NCBI GenBank assembly: GCA_024138015.1
Contig: JAMXBB010000011.1
Coordinates: 85,555,341 to 85,619,340, forward strand
Reading direction: 5' to 3'
Length of the DNA: 64,000 nt
From: Lumnitzera littorea
Taxonomy: Eukaryota; Streptophyta; Magnoliopsida; Myrtales; Combretaceae
The position numbers and the translations under genes are program-made. Each line of letters starts with the position of its first letter. The first letter of the stretch is position 1. Below, one piece after another: positions 11,505-23,077 of this stretch. Below the pieces are notes generated by a model. The model made no database searches. It saw nothing but the letters and a program-made list of their open reading frames with translations, and was not told where the DNA came from.

Positions 11505-12440
11505 AACTCATAAAAAAATGTAGGTTGGGTTAAAAATTGTTAACCCTCTTAAATGCATGTTTTTTAAGCCTGCCTCGCTTTAACTTGTAGGGAAAAGCAG
11601 GCTAACCCATTGTAGAGAGGGTTAGCTTGCATTAACTTGTAAAAAAGAAAAAGAAAAAGTTGAAGTTAAACTTCAATTTACTTCACAATGATTTGTCACT
11701 TTACTTCTTAACTAATCACTTCATGTAACAAGTAATAACTAATAATATAATATTTTAAGTACATCTAAAAGGTGAAAAAAAGAAAAAAGAAAAAAATGAG
11801 AGAGAGAGAAAAAGAAAAGAAATTAATAATATTGTTAGATTACTTCCCATAATTTTTTAATCTCAACAATTTAATTAATTGTGAACTATGATTACTGCTG
11901 TTGTATTGGAAATATATTGATGGAATAATTTGTTGTTAAATTTTCGTCATCTTCTTCTTCTCCTTCTCTTTAAAGTTCATTGCAATTTCGAATTTTCATC
12001 TCTTTATATAAGTTTAAAAAGGAAATTGCATGTCTTAGATATAAATCCAAACACTTTTTATTTTTGTTTTTTTGGATAAGTTAAATTTATGTACTTTTTC
12101 TTGTAAAATGATTTCATCAAGCAATAAAAACTACTTGACATATGTAGTCTTAAAATTGACAAAAACCGAGAAAGCCATGATGCATGATTTTTTTTTTTTT
12201 AATTTACAAACCTTTATAACTTAATGGCAATGTAATAAATAAATAAAAGATGGCATGTTGATGATAATTATATATGAGTTTAGCAAGTATTTTAATATAT
12301 TAATTTGTGTATAAAAATACCTTAAAGCATTACAAGTTGGCCGGCTTAATCTACTAACCCTAAGTGGGATGGGTAGGGCTAAACCTGCAAGTCAATACAG
12401 GTTGAGTTAGCTCACTTAATCCACTTGCATAGCTCTAATT
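11505..12440. mobile_element. Possible hAT-like non-autonomous element
   Basis: Both ends hold related motifs with GGGTTA/TTAACC words: left near 11522-11640 (GTAGGTTGGGTTAAAAATTG), right near 12330-12440 ending CACTTGCATAGCTCTA, whose reverse complement starts TAGAGCTATGCAAG, resembling hAT termini. The middle is AT-rich without transposase. I could not define the left terminus or an 8-bp duplication, so this is tentative. Confidence 0.3.
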
Positions 12441-15400
12441 GAAGCTTTAATCGGCCTATCACCTACAAACTAGAGGTTAGATGGAGATTGTTAATATAAT
12501 AATAATGTGACAAATGTAAAAGATATTATTATATATAAAAGTAACCGTTTTCAATATGAAAGTTGAACTGAGGTAATTAGCACTTCTAGCCTCATTGAAA
12601 TAACATGAAAAACATGCATTATATAATTAGAAATGCTAACTTATATGAAATATTAATATTATAAAAGGGTGATTTGGATAAATAGAAAATGATATCAAAA
12701 CCCCCTCATACTCTTAAATAATATATATAGATATATAGATTATACTATAAATCATACACTATAATATGTAAAATACCTTATTTATGATATATTGTTGGAT
12801 TTGGTACATTAAATGATATGATATATATAATATCACTAGATGTATTATATTTTATTTGCATCTCTTGAAAGGCCTAGGGCATTTTTCATAACGCATCTCC
12901 ATACATTACATTCCATTTGGCGCATACTAAAACCAATTAAATCATTGAAATAGAATTGCCATTTTGTAGTCGCTACGAAATAAAAGGTTGGATAATTTCG
13001 TTCTAGTCTCGATTTTATTCTATTACAATATAAATAAATTATTAAGTTTTTTAAGTTTCTAAAAACAAATGTATCAATTGACTATTATTACGATGGTTTA
13101 TAAATGATAAAATTAAGCAGCATTTAAAGAAGTTTAAGTGAAAATGGTTTTATTAAAGGGATAAAAATCATTAAAAATTATTTATGGCAAAATGACCCTG
13201 CCTTCAAACAAATTAGATTTTATGAAAAGGGATAGAAAATACTAAACTATTATCTTAGCAATTCAAGATCTTAAAAATGAATGACTCGTTATCTTAGTTT
13301 TTTAAATAACAAAATTATCCTAATATATCTTTAAGAAAATAGAGACAATCAACATTAATAGTCATTGACATTTAGCGACAACCAGCAATATTACAGTTTA
13401 TAAATGAAAAAATGATACTATATTTAAACAAATTTAAAATGGAATGGACTACCATATTTTCATATAAAATATATCTCTCCATTGTTAAACGAGCTTCTCT
13501 ACCAATTGCTTCTAAATTTTAGATGTGGAATATTTCAATTTGGAGGTTTGTTAACTTCGACCAAAAGCACGGTGAAAGTCAAGAAAAGTTTATTTAATTG
13601 TTGAATACCCAAAACATGTACTACAAAGTGTTGTTGAAGGAACAATGTTCATCAAAAGTCTATTAAACTCTTAAACGAACAATGTTCATCACTGATAGTT
13701 CCTCAATTACAAACTTCCAACACAACTGCAATTTGCTGATTAGTGGTTAATTAAGATTTTATAGACTCAAATTATCGGCACTGCATGTTATCCCAAGTTG
13801 TCTTCTTTTGAATTGGAATTCCATTTCAATGTTGAGATGAAATGGTGCTATAATTAGCTTTTTGTATTCAAGTGAAATGTGCGTCTCTATTTTATTAATG
13901 CAAGACACTATAATTTGTTTCTGTACTTTTAAGACTATGCTATTTAATTGGAATGTAAATAAAGCTTCTAAATGACATGATTGATTCTATAAGTATGAAG
14001 CACGATGAATGATACTATGCATATTGTTGATTCTAAAGTTAATATAGTCCATTAGCACCACAGATGGAAAAAAAAAAAAAGAAAAAAAGAAAAAGAAAAA
14101 GCTTTAAGTAGTTGAGTAATTGGTATGAAGGCTAAGATTGGTCTTGGTATAGTGTTGGTTGATAAGATGACCATGGAAAAATCCAAAAAGCAAAAGAAAA
14201 AAGGAATAAAGAAGCAGTACGATAAATAACCCCCACCAACAAGTAAGGAAATTTTCTATTAATTTCTTCTTCTTTTTTTTTAACTTTTTTGTTCTCTTTA
14301 ATCGTCCATCTAATCCACCTCTAAAAAGTTTTCAAAGAAATGCCATATAATATAATTCAATATGTGTATTACCCATATTTGTACAATTTCTTTACGCATT
14401 TTTAAGACATTATGTATAATTTTCTTTTTCTTTATTCAATTCAATCAGTTGTTTAGTTTGATTAAGTAATTTTGTATCTTTTAAACTTAATTGTGCCACT
14501 TCATTTATTATTTATTTTTGCACATATATCGTGGCTGTATGCCTCTAGCTATTGTTAAATGAAAAAAATAAAAAATCTCTTAATTTTTAAACTAAAATCT
14601 TGAGAAGCGGCCTTTTTTTTTTTTTTTTTTCTTTTTTCCCCACTTCCCTCTCAACATCATCACTGATGCCATAATTTATGTTCAGATATGGACTCCAACT
14701 CTAGCTGATTTTGTAGTATTGCTTTATTTCCAGATTATATAAGTTGAGAAATATATAATACACAAACCATGTGCACGGCAGACGATTTGAAAATAGTTTA
14801 TGAATACCTAATGCGTAAAATTAGTAAAGAAATGAATAGGATGGTTCAAAGAACGTGATCAACCTGTCAGTTTCATTTTTTTTAAACATTTTTCTTTTGG
14901 TGTTGTGATGTATGCGTGAAACACACCCATTACAAATGAAATAGTTTGGGAAAAGAAAAAAAATTGTAAAAAAAATTAAAAAAATCTTACGAATATCAGT
15001 TCTGAGTAGATAATTGTACGATTATAATACTTAAAATTGCCTAAATTGCTTTTTGAAAAAGCAATTTTAAGTCCAAATTACTATAGTTATAAATCATATA
15101 TAAATGGATTTTTATTAAAATTGAAATTATTTTTTCAAGAATTAATTTTATCATGATAATTAAAATCAAGATTAACCATAGTTTTAGGATTATTTTTTTG
15201 AACCAGATATTTTTAAGTTTTTTTTTTATATTTTACATTTTTTTTTTCCTTTTACTCTTGTCATAGTTTTTTCCCTATCTCTCAATATAGGTGTTGCAAT
15301 TGGTAGAGAGCTGACAGGGTATTTTATTATGAGTCTGGGACCACTTGAAACTCAGAGAATGGAGATAAGAACATGTTGCTCCCTAAGCAATTCAAGACGT

Positions 15401-16080
15401 ATATTGGCGCAGTTTTTGGTACTAATGCGGACACGTCGAGCCTCGACGCGGACCATAAATTAGTGGTTTAAAATCTAGGAATATTACAGCTACGTTTTTA
15501 TTTCAAATTTCAAAAACTCATTCATATAAAATTACGAGATATTTTTACGGTATCATTATTGATATAGCATTACGAAATAATTTTTTTTTTCATGTTTTTA
15601 TTTAATTAATTATTAAGATTAGACTAACTTATTATCTAAATAGTAGATTAATCTATTTTAATAGAATAAATGGTATAAATTAAATTATACTAAATTAATA
15701 ACTTAAATTGATTAACATTACGATAAGACATTTTTCTAACATTATCATAAATACCTTTAAAATCCAGTTATAATTAATTGATTTTTCATAAAAACATCAA
15801 CAAATCAATTAAGTATCTCTCTAGATGACCAATAACATATTTAAACATTCAACTATTTCCTACACAAGAGGAAAGGAAAAAAAAAAAAACCATACTTAAA
15901 AAGAAAGTACATTTTTATAATATGTTCATTCATGGTTAAACCAAACCTATAAACCAGTTTTTCTTTATATTGCTTGAAAAATTTCTCCAACTTAGTATAA
16001 TTGGCTTTTAGAGTGATAAAATAATTAAAAGTGTTAATTATTGTTTGTTTGTATGAAAAAGTAAATTAATCAAATCTATT
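12441..16080. other. AT-rich non-coding DNA
   Basis: No gene or element domain is recognised. The stretch contains long A/T runs (14070-14100, 14610-14630, 15180-15245). A slightly GC-richer island at 15372-15470 has one open frame of about 32 codons on the plus strand that I could not identify. Confidence 0.3.
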
Positions 16081-16591
16081 CCTAATTAATATTAGGTGGT
16101 GTTAACTTTTGGAGTGATGATACGAATGCTGACACTAATCACGAGATTCAACTGCCGACGGAGCTGTAGAAGATGCTTTTCACTTGTCTTTTCCAACTTT
16201 CGCAACATCATTTGTCAAGTTAGCAGACATGTATTTCGGCGTAGCATTTTCGTGATAAATTGTAGTCTGCGAATCATTTTCCTAACTTTTGCTACGAGAT
16301 GAGAATATAGATACATTGTTAGTTGAGCATGCTAGTGGGAAAGTGAATGGCGTTTGGTCAAAATGAATAAAAGCAAGTACTAGGAGTGATGCAGACAAAT
16401 TTCCTTCCTCGAAATATTGTATTCAGACTTAGCTTGTAAATTTATTCAAAACAAATATTAATTCCATGCTTAGGCAAAATTAAATCCGAGGGACGTGTAT
16501 ATTACATTCTCCGCAAGGCATATACCCTCGGATGCTGGTGCAAGTTGATATAAAAAAATAAAATAAAATAAATTATCTTATAGTTCCAAGT

Positions 16592-16735
16592 TATGACTTT
16601 TGAGAGAAAACTAATGTAGGATGCCTGTGTCAGGTTAGGTATGAGTATGACATTTTGAGAAAACTATCGATTGTATAATGCCCGTGTTAGGTATGATATT
16701 TGAGAGAAAATTAATGTACAATGCCTGTGTTTTTA
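16592..16735. repeat. Three-copy imperfect tandem repeat
   Basis: Three diverged units of about 45-55 bp, each built around TTTGAGAGAAAACTAATGTA and TGCCTGTGT, lie head to tail about 570 bp upstream of the MYB start codon. No protein frame is conserved. They may be part of the MYB upstream region or a small decayed repeat. Confidence 0.55.
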
Positions 16736-17027
16736 GAGGCTGTGACCCATCCACTGGGAATTATTTATAATATTTTTGGATCTCGATCTCTTAATTTTTT
16801 TTTTTTTCCTTCTTACAAATTGATTATCTGAATTTTTTATCATAACATTGTCTTCTTTCCTTACCCCTGGGCGTTGAATTTATAATTAAATAAATTTATG
16901 CCATCTTCTTTCCTTACACGTAGCAGTTGTTGAATCTATAATTTAATAATTTTAAGTTGTTATATTAATTGAATAAATTAAAAAAGAAAAGAATAAAAAG
17001 AGTTTAAACGAGAGGAAGGAAGACGCG

Positions 17028-17069
17028 ATGGCCAGTTTGACACAGGCGGTTCCAGTCCAGAGACGGTAA
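17028..17069 (+). CDS. Possible upstream ORF in the MYB leader
   Basis: An ATG at 17028 opens a 13-residue frame (MASLTQAVPVQRR) that ends 234 bases before the MYB start. If transcription starts upstream of it, this frame could reduce translation of the main ORF. The transcription start is unknown, so this is only a possibility. Confidence 0.2.
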   Translation: MASLTQAVPVQRR

Positions 17070-17093
17070 CAGAGTTTTGCGTAGGTGAAGTTT

Positions 17094-17207
17094 GAGAGAG
17101 TCGGGGAAAGGAGCGAGTTGACTCAAGTGAGAAAGGTTTTGGCTGAGATTGAGAGAGTTCAGGAAAGGAACGAGTTGAGTCAAGTGAGAAAGGGTTGGGC
17201 CGAGATC
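17094..17207 (+). repeat. 57-bp direct repeat in the MYB 5' leader
   Basis: Two adjacent 57-base units (17094-17150 and 17151-17207), each starting GAGAGAGT and containing AAGTGAGAAAGG, differ at a handful of positions. They sit just before the MYB ATG at 17304, so they are in the core promoter or 5' leader. The minus-strand open frame over this stretch is a by-product of the repeat. Confidence 0.7.
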
Positions 17208-17303
17208 GGGAGGGAGTGGACTCAGTTCGGGGGTGTTTCTTGAGGTTGTGGTGGATTTTTCAAGTTGTTTGACGAGCAAACTCGATTTGCTCGAGAGTGA
17301 AAT

Positions 17304-20300
17304 ATGAGGTCTCCGTCCAGACATGGAATATTAGATCTAAATGTCGGTGACAGCGAGAAGAAGGGACCTTGGAGTGCTGAAGAAGATGAGAAACTCATAG
17401 CTTACGTTAAAAGATATGGCATTTGGAACTGGACCTATATGCCAAGAGCTGCAGGTTCGTTTTCATTAACCGGTTCATATATGTATATTTCTATGATTTT
17501 AATCAAAAGAATGTTATTTGTGCATTTCTACGATTTTCCTTCGACTTTCTGTTCTGCGTTTTGCTTTGACCTCATTGTTTTTCTGCAACTGTACATAAAT
17601 TTCTCTGAAATCGCTTGAATTGATCCCTAAATCTTATTTTATTTATCCAATCACGTAATATCCATGGATCCAACATAGGTTTGGCAAGAAGTGGAAAAAG
17701 CTGCAGACTTCGCTGGATGAATTATTTGAGACCCAATATTAGACACGGGAGTTTCACAAGAGAGGAGGAGGATATCATCGTCAAGTTGCAGCAAGAACTT
17801 GGAAATCGGTAATTATTTCTTGTTCGTCTCCGACATCTTATATTAATCCTTTCAGATTAAGATTAGATCCTTCGGCTGTTCGAGTTAATTCACGATGAAG
17901 CTTACTCCAATCACTAAGGCAAACGATATGGCAAATTTCAGAAAAGAAAAGATGAAATAGATAGAAATTAAAAGTAAAGAAAAGAGTGGAAATGAAAAGA
18001 AAAGAAATTTTGTGTTTGGATATTTAAAATGGAAATGGAAGGAAATGAGTTATGTAATATTCTTATATAGCAAATTTGGACAATAAAGGTATTTTTATAG
18101 TTTTAAATGAATTATACCAGTTTTCAATCACTTTCTTTAAAAACCCGAAGAGAAAAATTCCGGCTCTAAAATTGGATAATTCATTTTCTTAGATCCTCAT
18201 GTCCACTTTAAATTACCAAACACATATTTACCCCTCTATTTCATTGATTTCCCTTTAGTTCTGCCCATCCAAATTGTTCTACGGTTCATCTCCAACATTC
18301 ATTGAGCAAGCGCTTTTTTCCTTTTCCTTTTTTTTTTTTTTTTTTGAAATTTAAAATCAAGAAACATGACAGCCAATTTCATAGGATATGAACCCAACGA
18401 AACAGCAAGTGAAAAGATCAATTGAGTTATCGGCTGATCAAAATTATAAAATAAAAAAATATAGTATCTTAAAAATTTGAAATGCTTCTAATTTTGACCG
18501 TAATTATTATTTAAAAAAATTGCTCTTTGCACTAAATCTTTGTTGATGTGAAATATCAATAAGATCGTGAATGACTGGCTTCCCTTTTCAAATATTTTCA
18601 TCCCGAGCACACAATGCGTATTTTCCAGCGCCTAATCCTTTCACATAAAATAAGCACAGATAGCTTAGTGTAATATTATTTCCTCTTTCTCTCCTTTTTT
18701 TTCTAGGCAATTGTTGGGCGTTGCTGATCAATTCAAGTTGAAATAGAAACAATGGATTTAATGATATTACTCATAAGTAACAAATTATCCATAACAAACG
18801 TGTATAGTACATAGCCAAAATTAGTATAAAGAATTAAATTCTGAAATATTTTAAAAGAAACATACTGCTTGTTAATTTGATTGAGCTAATTTTCATTTAC
18901 TTTCTTGTATTGTTGGTATCGCAACAGATGGTCCTTGATTGCAACAAAACTTCCGGGAAGAACCGATAATGATATAAAAAATTATTGGAACACTCGATTA
19001 AAAGGACGTAACTTCCAAAATAACGGCCACATGGATGCGTCCAACTTTGCCTCTATTCATGATGTTGCTAGTGAAGATGATGGACGCAACTTGCAAAATG
19101 ATGGTGAAATGGATACGTCTAACTCTACCTCTACTCAAGATGTTGTGGGTGAAGATAATGGATGCAACTTGCAAAATAATGGTAAGTTGGATACGTCCAA
19201 TTCTGCCCTTGATTCTGATGTTGCCAGTGAAGATGATAGACGTAACTTGCAAAATAATGGTCAAATGGATACGTCTAACTCTGCCCATTCTCATGATGTT
19301 GCCAATGAAGATAATGGATGTAACTTGCAAAATAATGATCACATAGATATGTCTAACTCTGCCCCTACTTATGATGTTACCAATGAAGATGATGGACGTA
19401 ACTTGCAAAACAATGGTCAGATAGATGCATCCAACTCTACCCCTGCTCATGATATTGCCAGTAAAGATGATGGACATAACTTGCACAACAATGCTCAGAT
19501 GGATACGTCCAACTCTATCCCTGATCATGATGTTACCAGTGAGGATGATGGAAATACAACACTAGTTATAGAGCTTGATACGCAAGGAGAGGATAATAGT
19601 GCTAAAAGAGTAGTTATGGTTTGTAAAGTTATCTCAGATAAGGTAGAGGATGAGGTCGTTGTGACTTCAACTTTGAAAAAGGCATGGAGATCATATGGCG
19701 ATTGTGAGATTATAGCTATGAAGGCAAATGTTTTTGTGTGTACATTTGGTGAGAAATGGCAAGTAATGAATATTATAAGAGATGGACCATGGTCTTACAT
19801 GGGGAAATTACTTGTGTTGAACTTTTGGGAGTCATACCAAAACATAGAAGATGTGGATTTGAGTAAATTTCCCATTTGGATTCAGATACACGGACTGAAG
19901 CTTGATCAAATGACTGAAAGTAATGCTAAGAAGATTGGGGCTTATGTTGGAAGTGTGTTGGGGTGTGAGCCTGTAAACCTAAAGGGTGGAGCTTTAAGAG
20001 GGTTTCTAAGAGTAAGAGTTAATATGGATTGGTCATGGCCAATTAAAATAGGTACTTGGGTGAGCAGAAACAAAATAGAAAGATACTTTGTTAAGTTCAA
20101 GTATGAAAAACTTCCTGATATTTGCTTTAAATGTGGTAGAATGGGGCACTCCACAACATGTTGTAGTGAAGAATCTGAAACACAGATTTTTGGTGATTGG
20201 CTAAGAGCATCTTCAGTTAGGCCTCTACTTGAGGGTGATGATTCACCTTGTAATTTTGTGCCTGGGCCCTCTTCTTCGATGGAAGCGACATCTAGTGGAT

Positions 20301-21061
20301 CAAGCGTAGCTTGTATAAGCAACTCTAATTCGTCGTTAAAAGGGAAAAAGCCTATTGAAGTGTCTCTATCTAGTGGTTTGGGGATTGAAAAAACTAGAAA
20401 AGCTTATGTCATTTCCTTTGAGAGATCCTTTAACAACAATAAGCATAATCCCTTTACAACACTAGCCTCTTCCACTCCCATTATTTCTGCCCAACCTATT
20501 GCAACTACTAAGACACCCAATAATAAGGCTCTTATTACTTCTCTTTCTTTCACAAGAGCGCAGGAGGAAGTCATCGATCCTATTAAGACAAATACCCTTC
20601 AATCCACACACCAAAGCTCCTTAAATACAAGTTCCCATTATGTTACATCTACTCAAACACACAAATCTTTATTTAACCCATCTATCCCCCGTATTAGTGA
20701 GCTTCCCCCCTCATCCTTGCCTTCCCCTAAGCTACAAACACTCTTTCCATCCCCTTCCCATTTGAAACCACCCTTGAAAACTATGGCAATCAAACAACCA
20801 GCAAAGGAAATATTTGTAGGCTCCTCTAAAAGATTGAAGTTTGATGTCAATGATGATAAGACATCAGGTAAAATAGAGTCATGTGTTGTCAATCAAGGAA
20901 GAAACAATAAGAAAGGCATTGCTAGAGTAAAAATGGGTCCCTCTTCTCAACAAAGGGTGTTATGTTCAAAAGGTACGGTAGATGCCTCGGTTGTTGTTCA
21001 ACAGAATTCAGAAAAAGGCTGTAACAATTGGCTCCAATTAGCTACACAGGATTCTAATTAG
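17304..21061 (+). CDS. Chimeric R2R3-MYB / LINE ORF1 gene (three exons)
   Basis: Exons 17304-17454, 17679-17808 and 18928-21061 join in frame (GT-AG at both introns; exon 2 is the classic 130 nt of R2R3-MYB genes) to encode 804 residues. R2 has tryptophans at residues 23, 43 and 63. R3 has F76, W95 and W114, with LPGRTDNDIKN around 102-112. Both repeats look intact for DNA binding, as in plant nuclear transcription factors. Residues 121-302 are seven 26-residue repeats. From about 324 the protein follows plant LINE ORF1: a DUF4283-like domain, then a CCHC knuckle (CFKCGRMGHSTTCC from residue 493), then a Ser/Thr/Pro-rich tail. The normal MYB C-terminus is absent; a decayed version lies at 29345-29990. 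Alternative reading: a MYB pseudogene joined by chance to an open LINE frame. The splice model is strong; function is unknown. Confidence 0.7.
17809..18927 (+). other. MYB intron 2
   Basis: This 1,119-base intron begins GTAATT after the split arginine codon of the R3 repeat and ends GCAACAG. It is AT-rich with a long T run near 18325-18346. Its last 60-80 bases resemble DNA at 29345-29431, next to the second R3 copy, showing that the second copy is a genomic duplication and not a processed transcript. Intron 1 is 17455-17678. Confidence 0.75.
19007..19552 (+). repeat. Seven in-frame 78-bp tandem repeats (26 residues each)
   Basis: The consensus unit reads (R/C)NLQNNGQMDTSNS followed by four variable residues, then DVASEDDG. 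All seven units keep the 78-base period and the open frame. They are Asn/Asp/Ser-rich and acidic, and begin directly after the Myb R3 repeat, whose last arginine is the first residue of unit 1. Differences between units are mostly single bases and no unit has a stop. The long minus-strand frame at 18998-19528 is the shadow of this repeat. Confidence 0.9.
19553..21061 (+). mobile_element. LINE (L1-like) ORF1, open and fused to MYB
   Basis: Plant L1 ORF1 proteins bind element RNA. The DUF4283-like part runs from about 19616 (MVCKVISDK) to 20090, with TSTLKKAW, GPWSYMGKLLVL, FPIWIQIHGL and the following KIG-x-Y-V-G-S-V-L region. The zinc knuckle has the form C-x2-C-x4-H-x4-C from 20123. The Ser/Thr/Pro-rich tail ends at a TAA at 21059. 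There is no stop or shift in about 500 codons, unlike the ORF2 that follows. The usual ORF1 start has been replaced by MYB sequence and repeats. Overlapping minus-strand frames (19942-20322, 20653-20892) are shadows. Confidence 0.8.
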
Positions 21062-23077
21062 CTAGAACTATCAAGGTATGGGGCTTACTTGACAATTCAA
21101 TATCCCAATGATCTCATTCATAAACATAATCCCATCATTGTATTTTTTATGAAAATGAAGAACAAGTCCTAAAAGCTATCAAGAATCGAAGGGATGATGA
21201 GGTACGCAAATGAATTCTTTGTCCCATCAGTAGTTTTATTTGGTGGCTTGGCCTTCTGGTGATCAAATGATATTAATGTTAAGACTTGGGTTCTAGTAAA
21301 AATCACATAAGGATGGCAATGTATCTAGTAGATGGATCTTTATTTTCTTATATCTCATGGATTTATGAAGATTTGCATTTGACTAATTGTAAGGAGTTAT
21401 AACATGAGGTAGAAACAATTAGTCTTACACTCAGATATCCCTGGGTTTGTATAGTATGATCCAATGATATTTGGTATAACTACGAAAAGGAGGGTGGTAA
21501 TCCATGGTATAGTAAATTGATGGAACAATTTGGAATATTACAATGAATGCACATCTCAGTGATCTAGGTTTCTAAGGACCATGGTTCACAAAGAGTATGG
21601 GCAACTGGTGTATGAAAGAATTGATAGAGCAATTGTCTCTTAAGATTAGCTTTATAAATACCTTCATACGTAAGTTCTTCATAATGTGATGACTGGTTTA
21701 AATCATGTCGCATTGATTGTAAATTCTTGCTTTTCTGATTTGAGAGGTAGACGTCATTTTATATTTGAGAATGTATGGACTACCTCTAAAGAATGTAGAC
21801 AGATTATCAAGGAAGCTTGGAATGTAAGTCCTCCCAATAGATACCAAATTCCTTTCAAGTTTAGATTGTGGTGCTGTAGGTTAAAGTTGTGTGATTAGAG
21901 TAGTTCTACCCTCCCAAATAATATCACTTAAATTAGGAAATATCAAAATGAACTCCTAAAAATTCAACAAAGAATTGGAAGGAATAGATAGTGAGAATAC
22001 CAAATAATTGGTAAGCTTGAGTTGTTATGGAGGAGGGAAGAGCTCTATTAGCAATAATGCTCTAGGGTATCTTAGTTGGAAGAGGGAAATCACAACACAA
22101 AACTTTTCCACTAATCCACCTCAATGTATCATCAGAGATATAAAATCCTAAGGCTGGAAAATGGTGCTCATTCACAAGTAGAAAATGAAGAAGATATTTT
22201 AGACTCTCTTTGCAACTTCTATGAAGGCCTCTTTAGATTTGAAAGATGGTAAGAGAGATTAGGGGAATGATTCTTGATTCGGTTCCAGATTTGGTCAATT
22301 CTGACATGAATGAAGATTGGAAAGGCTAATATCTGAAGAAGAGATTACGAATGCTACATTCCATTTAGGAGCTCTAAAAGCACTAGGCCTTGACGACTTC
22401 TCTATAGTGTTCTATCAACGTTATTAGCACATTGTTGGCAAGAGCAGTGTAAACAATTTGTGATTTCTTTACCACAGGTATTCATCTTGTCCCTTTAAAT
22501 ATTATTGAAATTGTTCTCATACCTAAAGTAGTGTCTCCACAAGAGGTTGAGCATTTTCACCTAATAAGTCTTTGCAATTTCATTTTCAAAATAATATCCA
22601 GAGTCTTAGGCAATCACCTTAAACCATTTCTTCAAAACCTCATTTTAGAACTTTAAAGTGCATTCATATCTAGTTGGGTAATCCATGATGAACATCACAA
22701 TTGCTATGAAGCTTTTTACTTTTGTATTAAGAAGAAATATAGCAAAAAGCACTTTTTATGGCCTAAAACTTGACATGGACAAAGCCTGTGATCAAGTCGA
22801 ATGGGATCTTTTAAGAGTGGTTTAATTGAAACTTAGTCTCTATGATTTATGGGTTAACTGCATGATGGAATGAATGCATTAGGGTTCTATCTTATGGTTT
22901 CTTAGTCAATTGTTAGGTTACCAATGAGGTCTACCCTTCTAAAGGCCTCAGGCAAGGCAATTCTCCTTTTACCTTATTTATTTATTTATTTTTTTATTAC
23001 TAATGTGCTATTATGAAACAATGAGAAAGCTATATCTTATAATCATTTGATCGGAATGAAAGTTAGGAGAGCTAGTT
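21062..23077 (+). pseudogene. LINE ORF2, first half (endonuclease and RT start), decayed
   Basis: ORF2 of plant L1 elements encodes an endonuclease and reverse transcriptase. Across many stops and frameshifts I can read endonuclease remains (GGLAFW near 21245, GGNPWYSKLMEQFG near 21494, a GPWFT-type segment near 21580). Next is the linker with WTTSKECRQIIKEAW at 21777, then RT blocks: EITNATFHLGALKA near 22342, an FxPIxLCNF-like run near 22556, LKLDMDKA-x-DQVEWDLL near 22765, and the GLRQG block near 22950. The frame is abandoned at 23077, where a 3.7-kb insertion begins. Confidence 0.75.

Noticed and set aside
16096..16302. 68-codon plus-strand frame upstream of the MYB gene, considered as a MYB remnant or small gene
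   Set aside because: Another frame in the same place reads equally well with one shift, and neither gives a recognisable motif. Words like CTTTCGCAAC and TTTTGCTACGA hint at a decayed DNA transposon, but no ends were found.
17004..17324. 106-codon minus-strand frame over the MYB leader
   Set aside because: It is produced by the GA-rich 57-bp duplication read in reverse; low complexity and no domain.
18998..19528. 176-codon minus-strand open frame opposite the 78-bp repeats
   Set aside because: Its repeats mirror the plus-strand array exactly, the period is a multiple of three so any frame stays open, and it has no recognisable domain.
19007..19552. Regular repeat array that might suggest a CRISPR-like locus
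   Set aside because: Units are directly adjacent without unique spacers, they encode protein in frame with a plant MYB, and the genome is eukaryotic.
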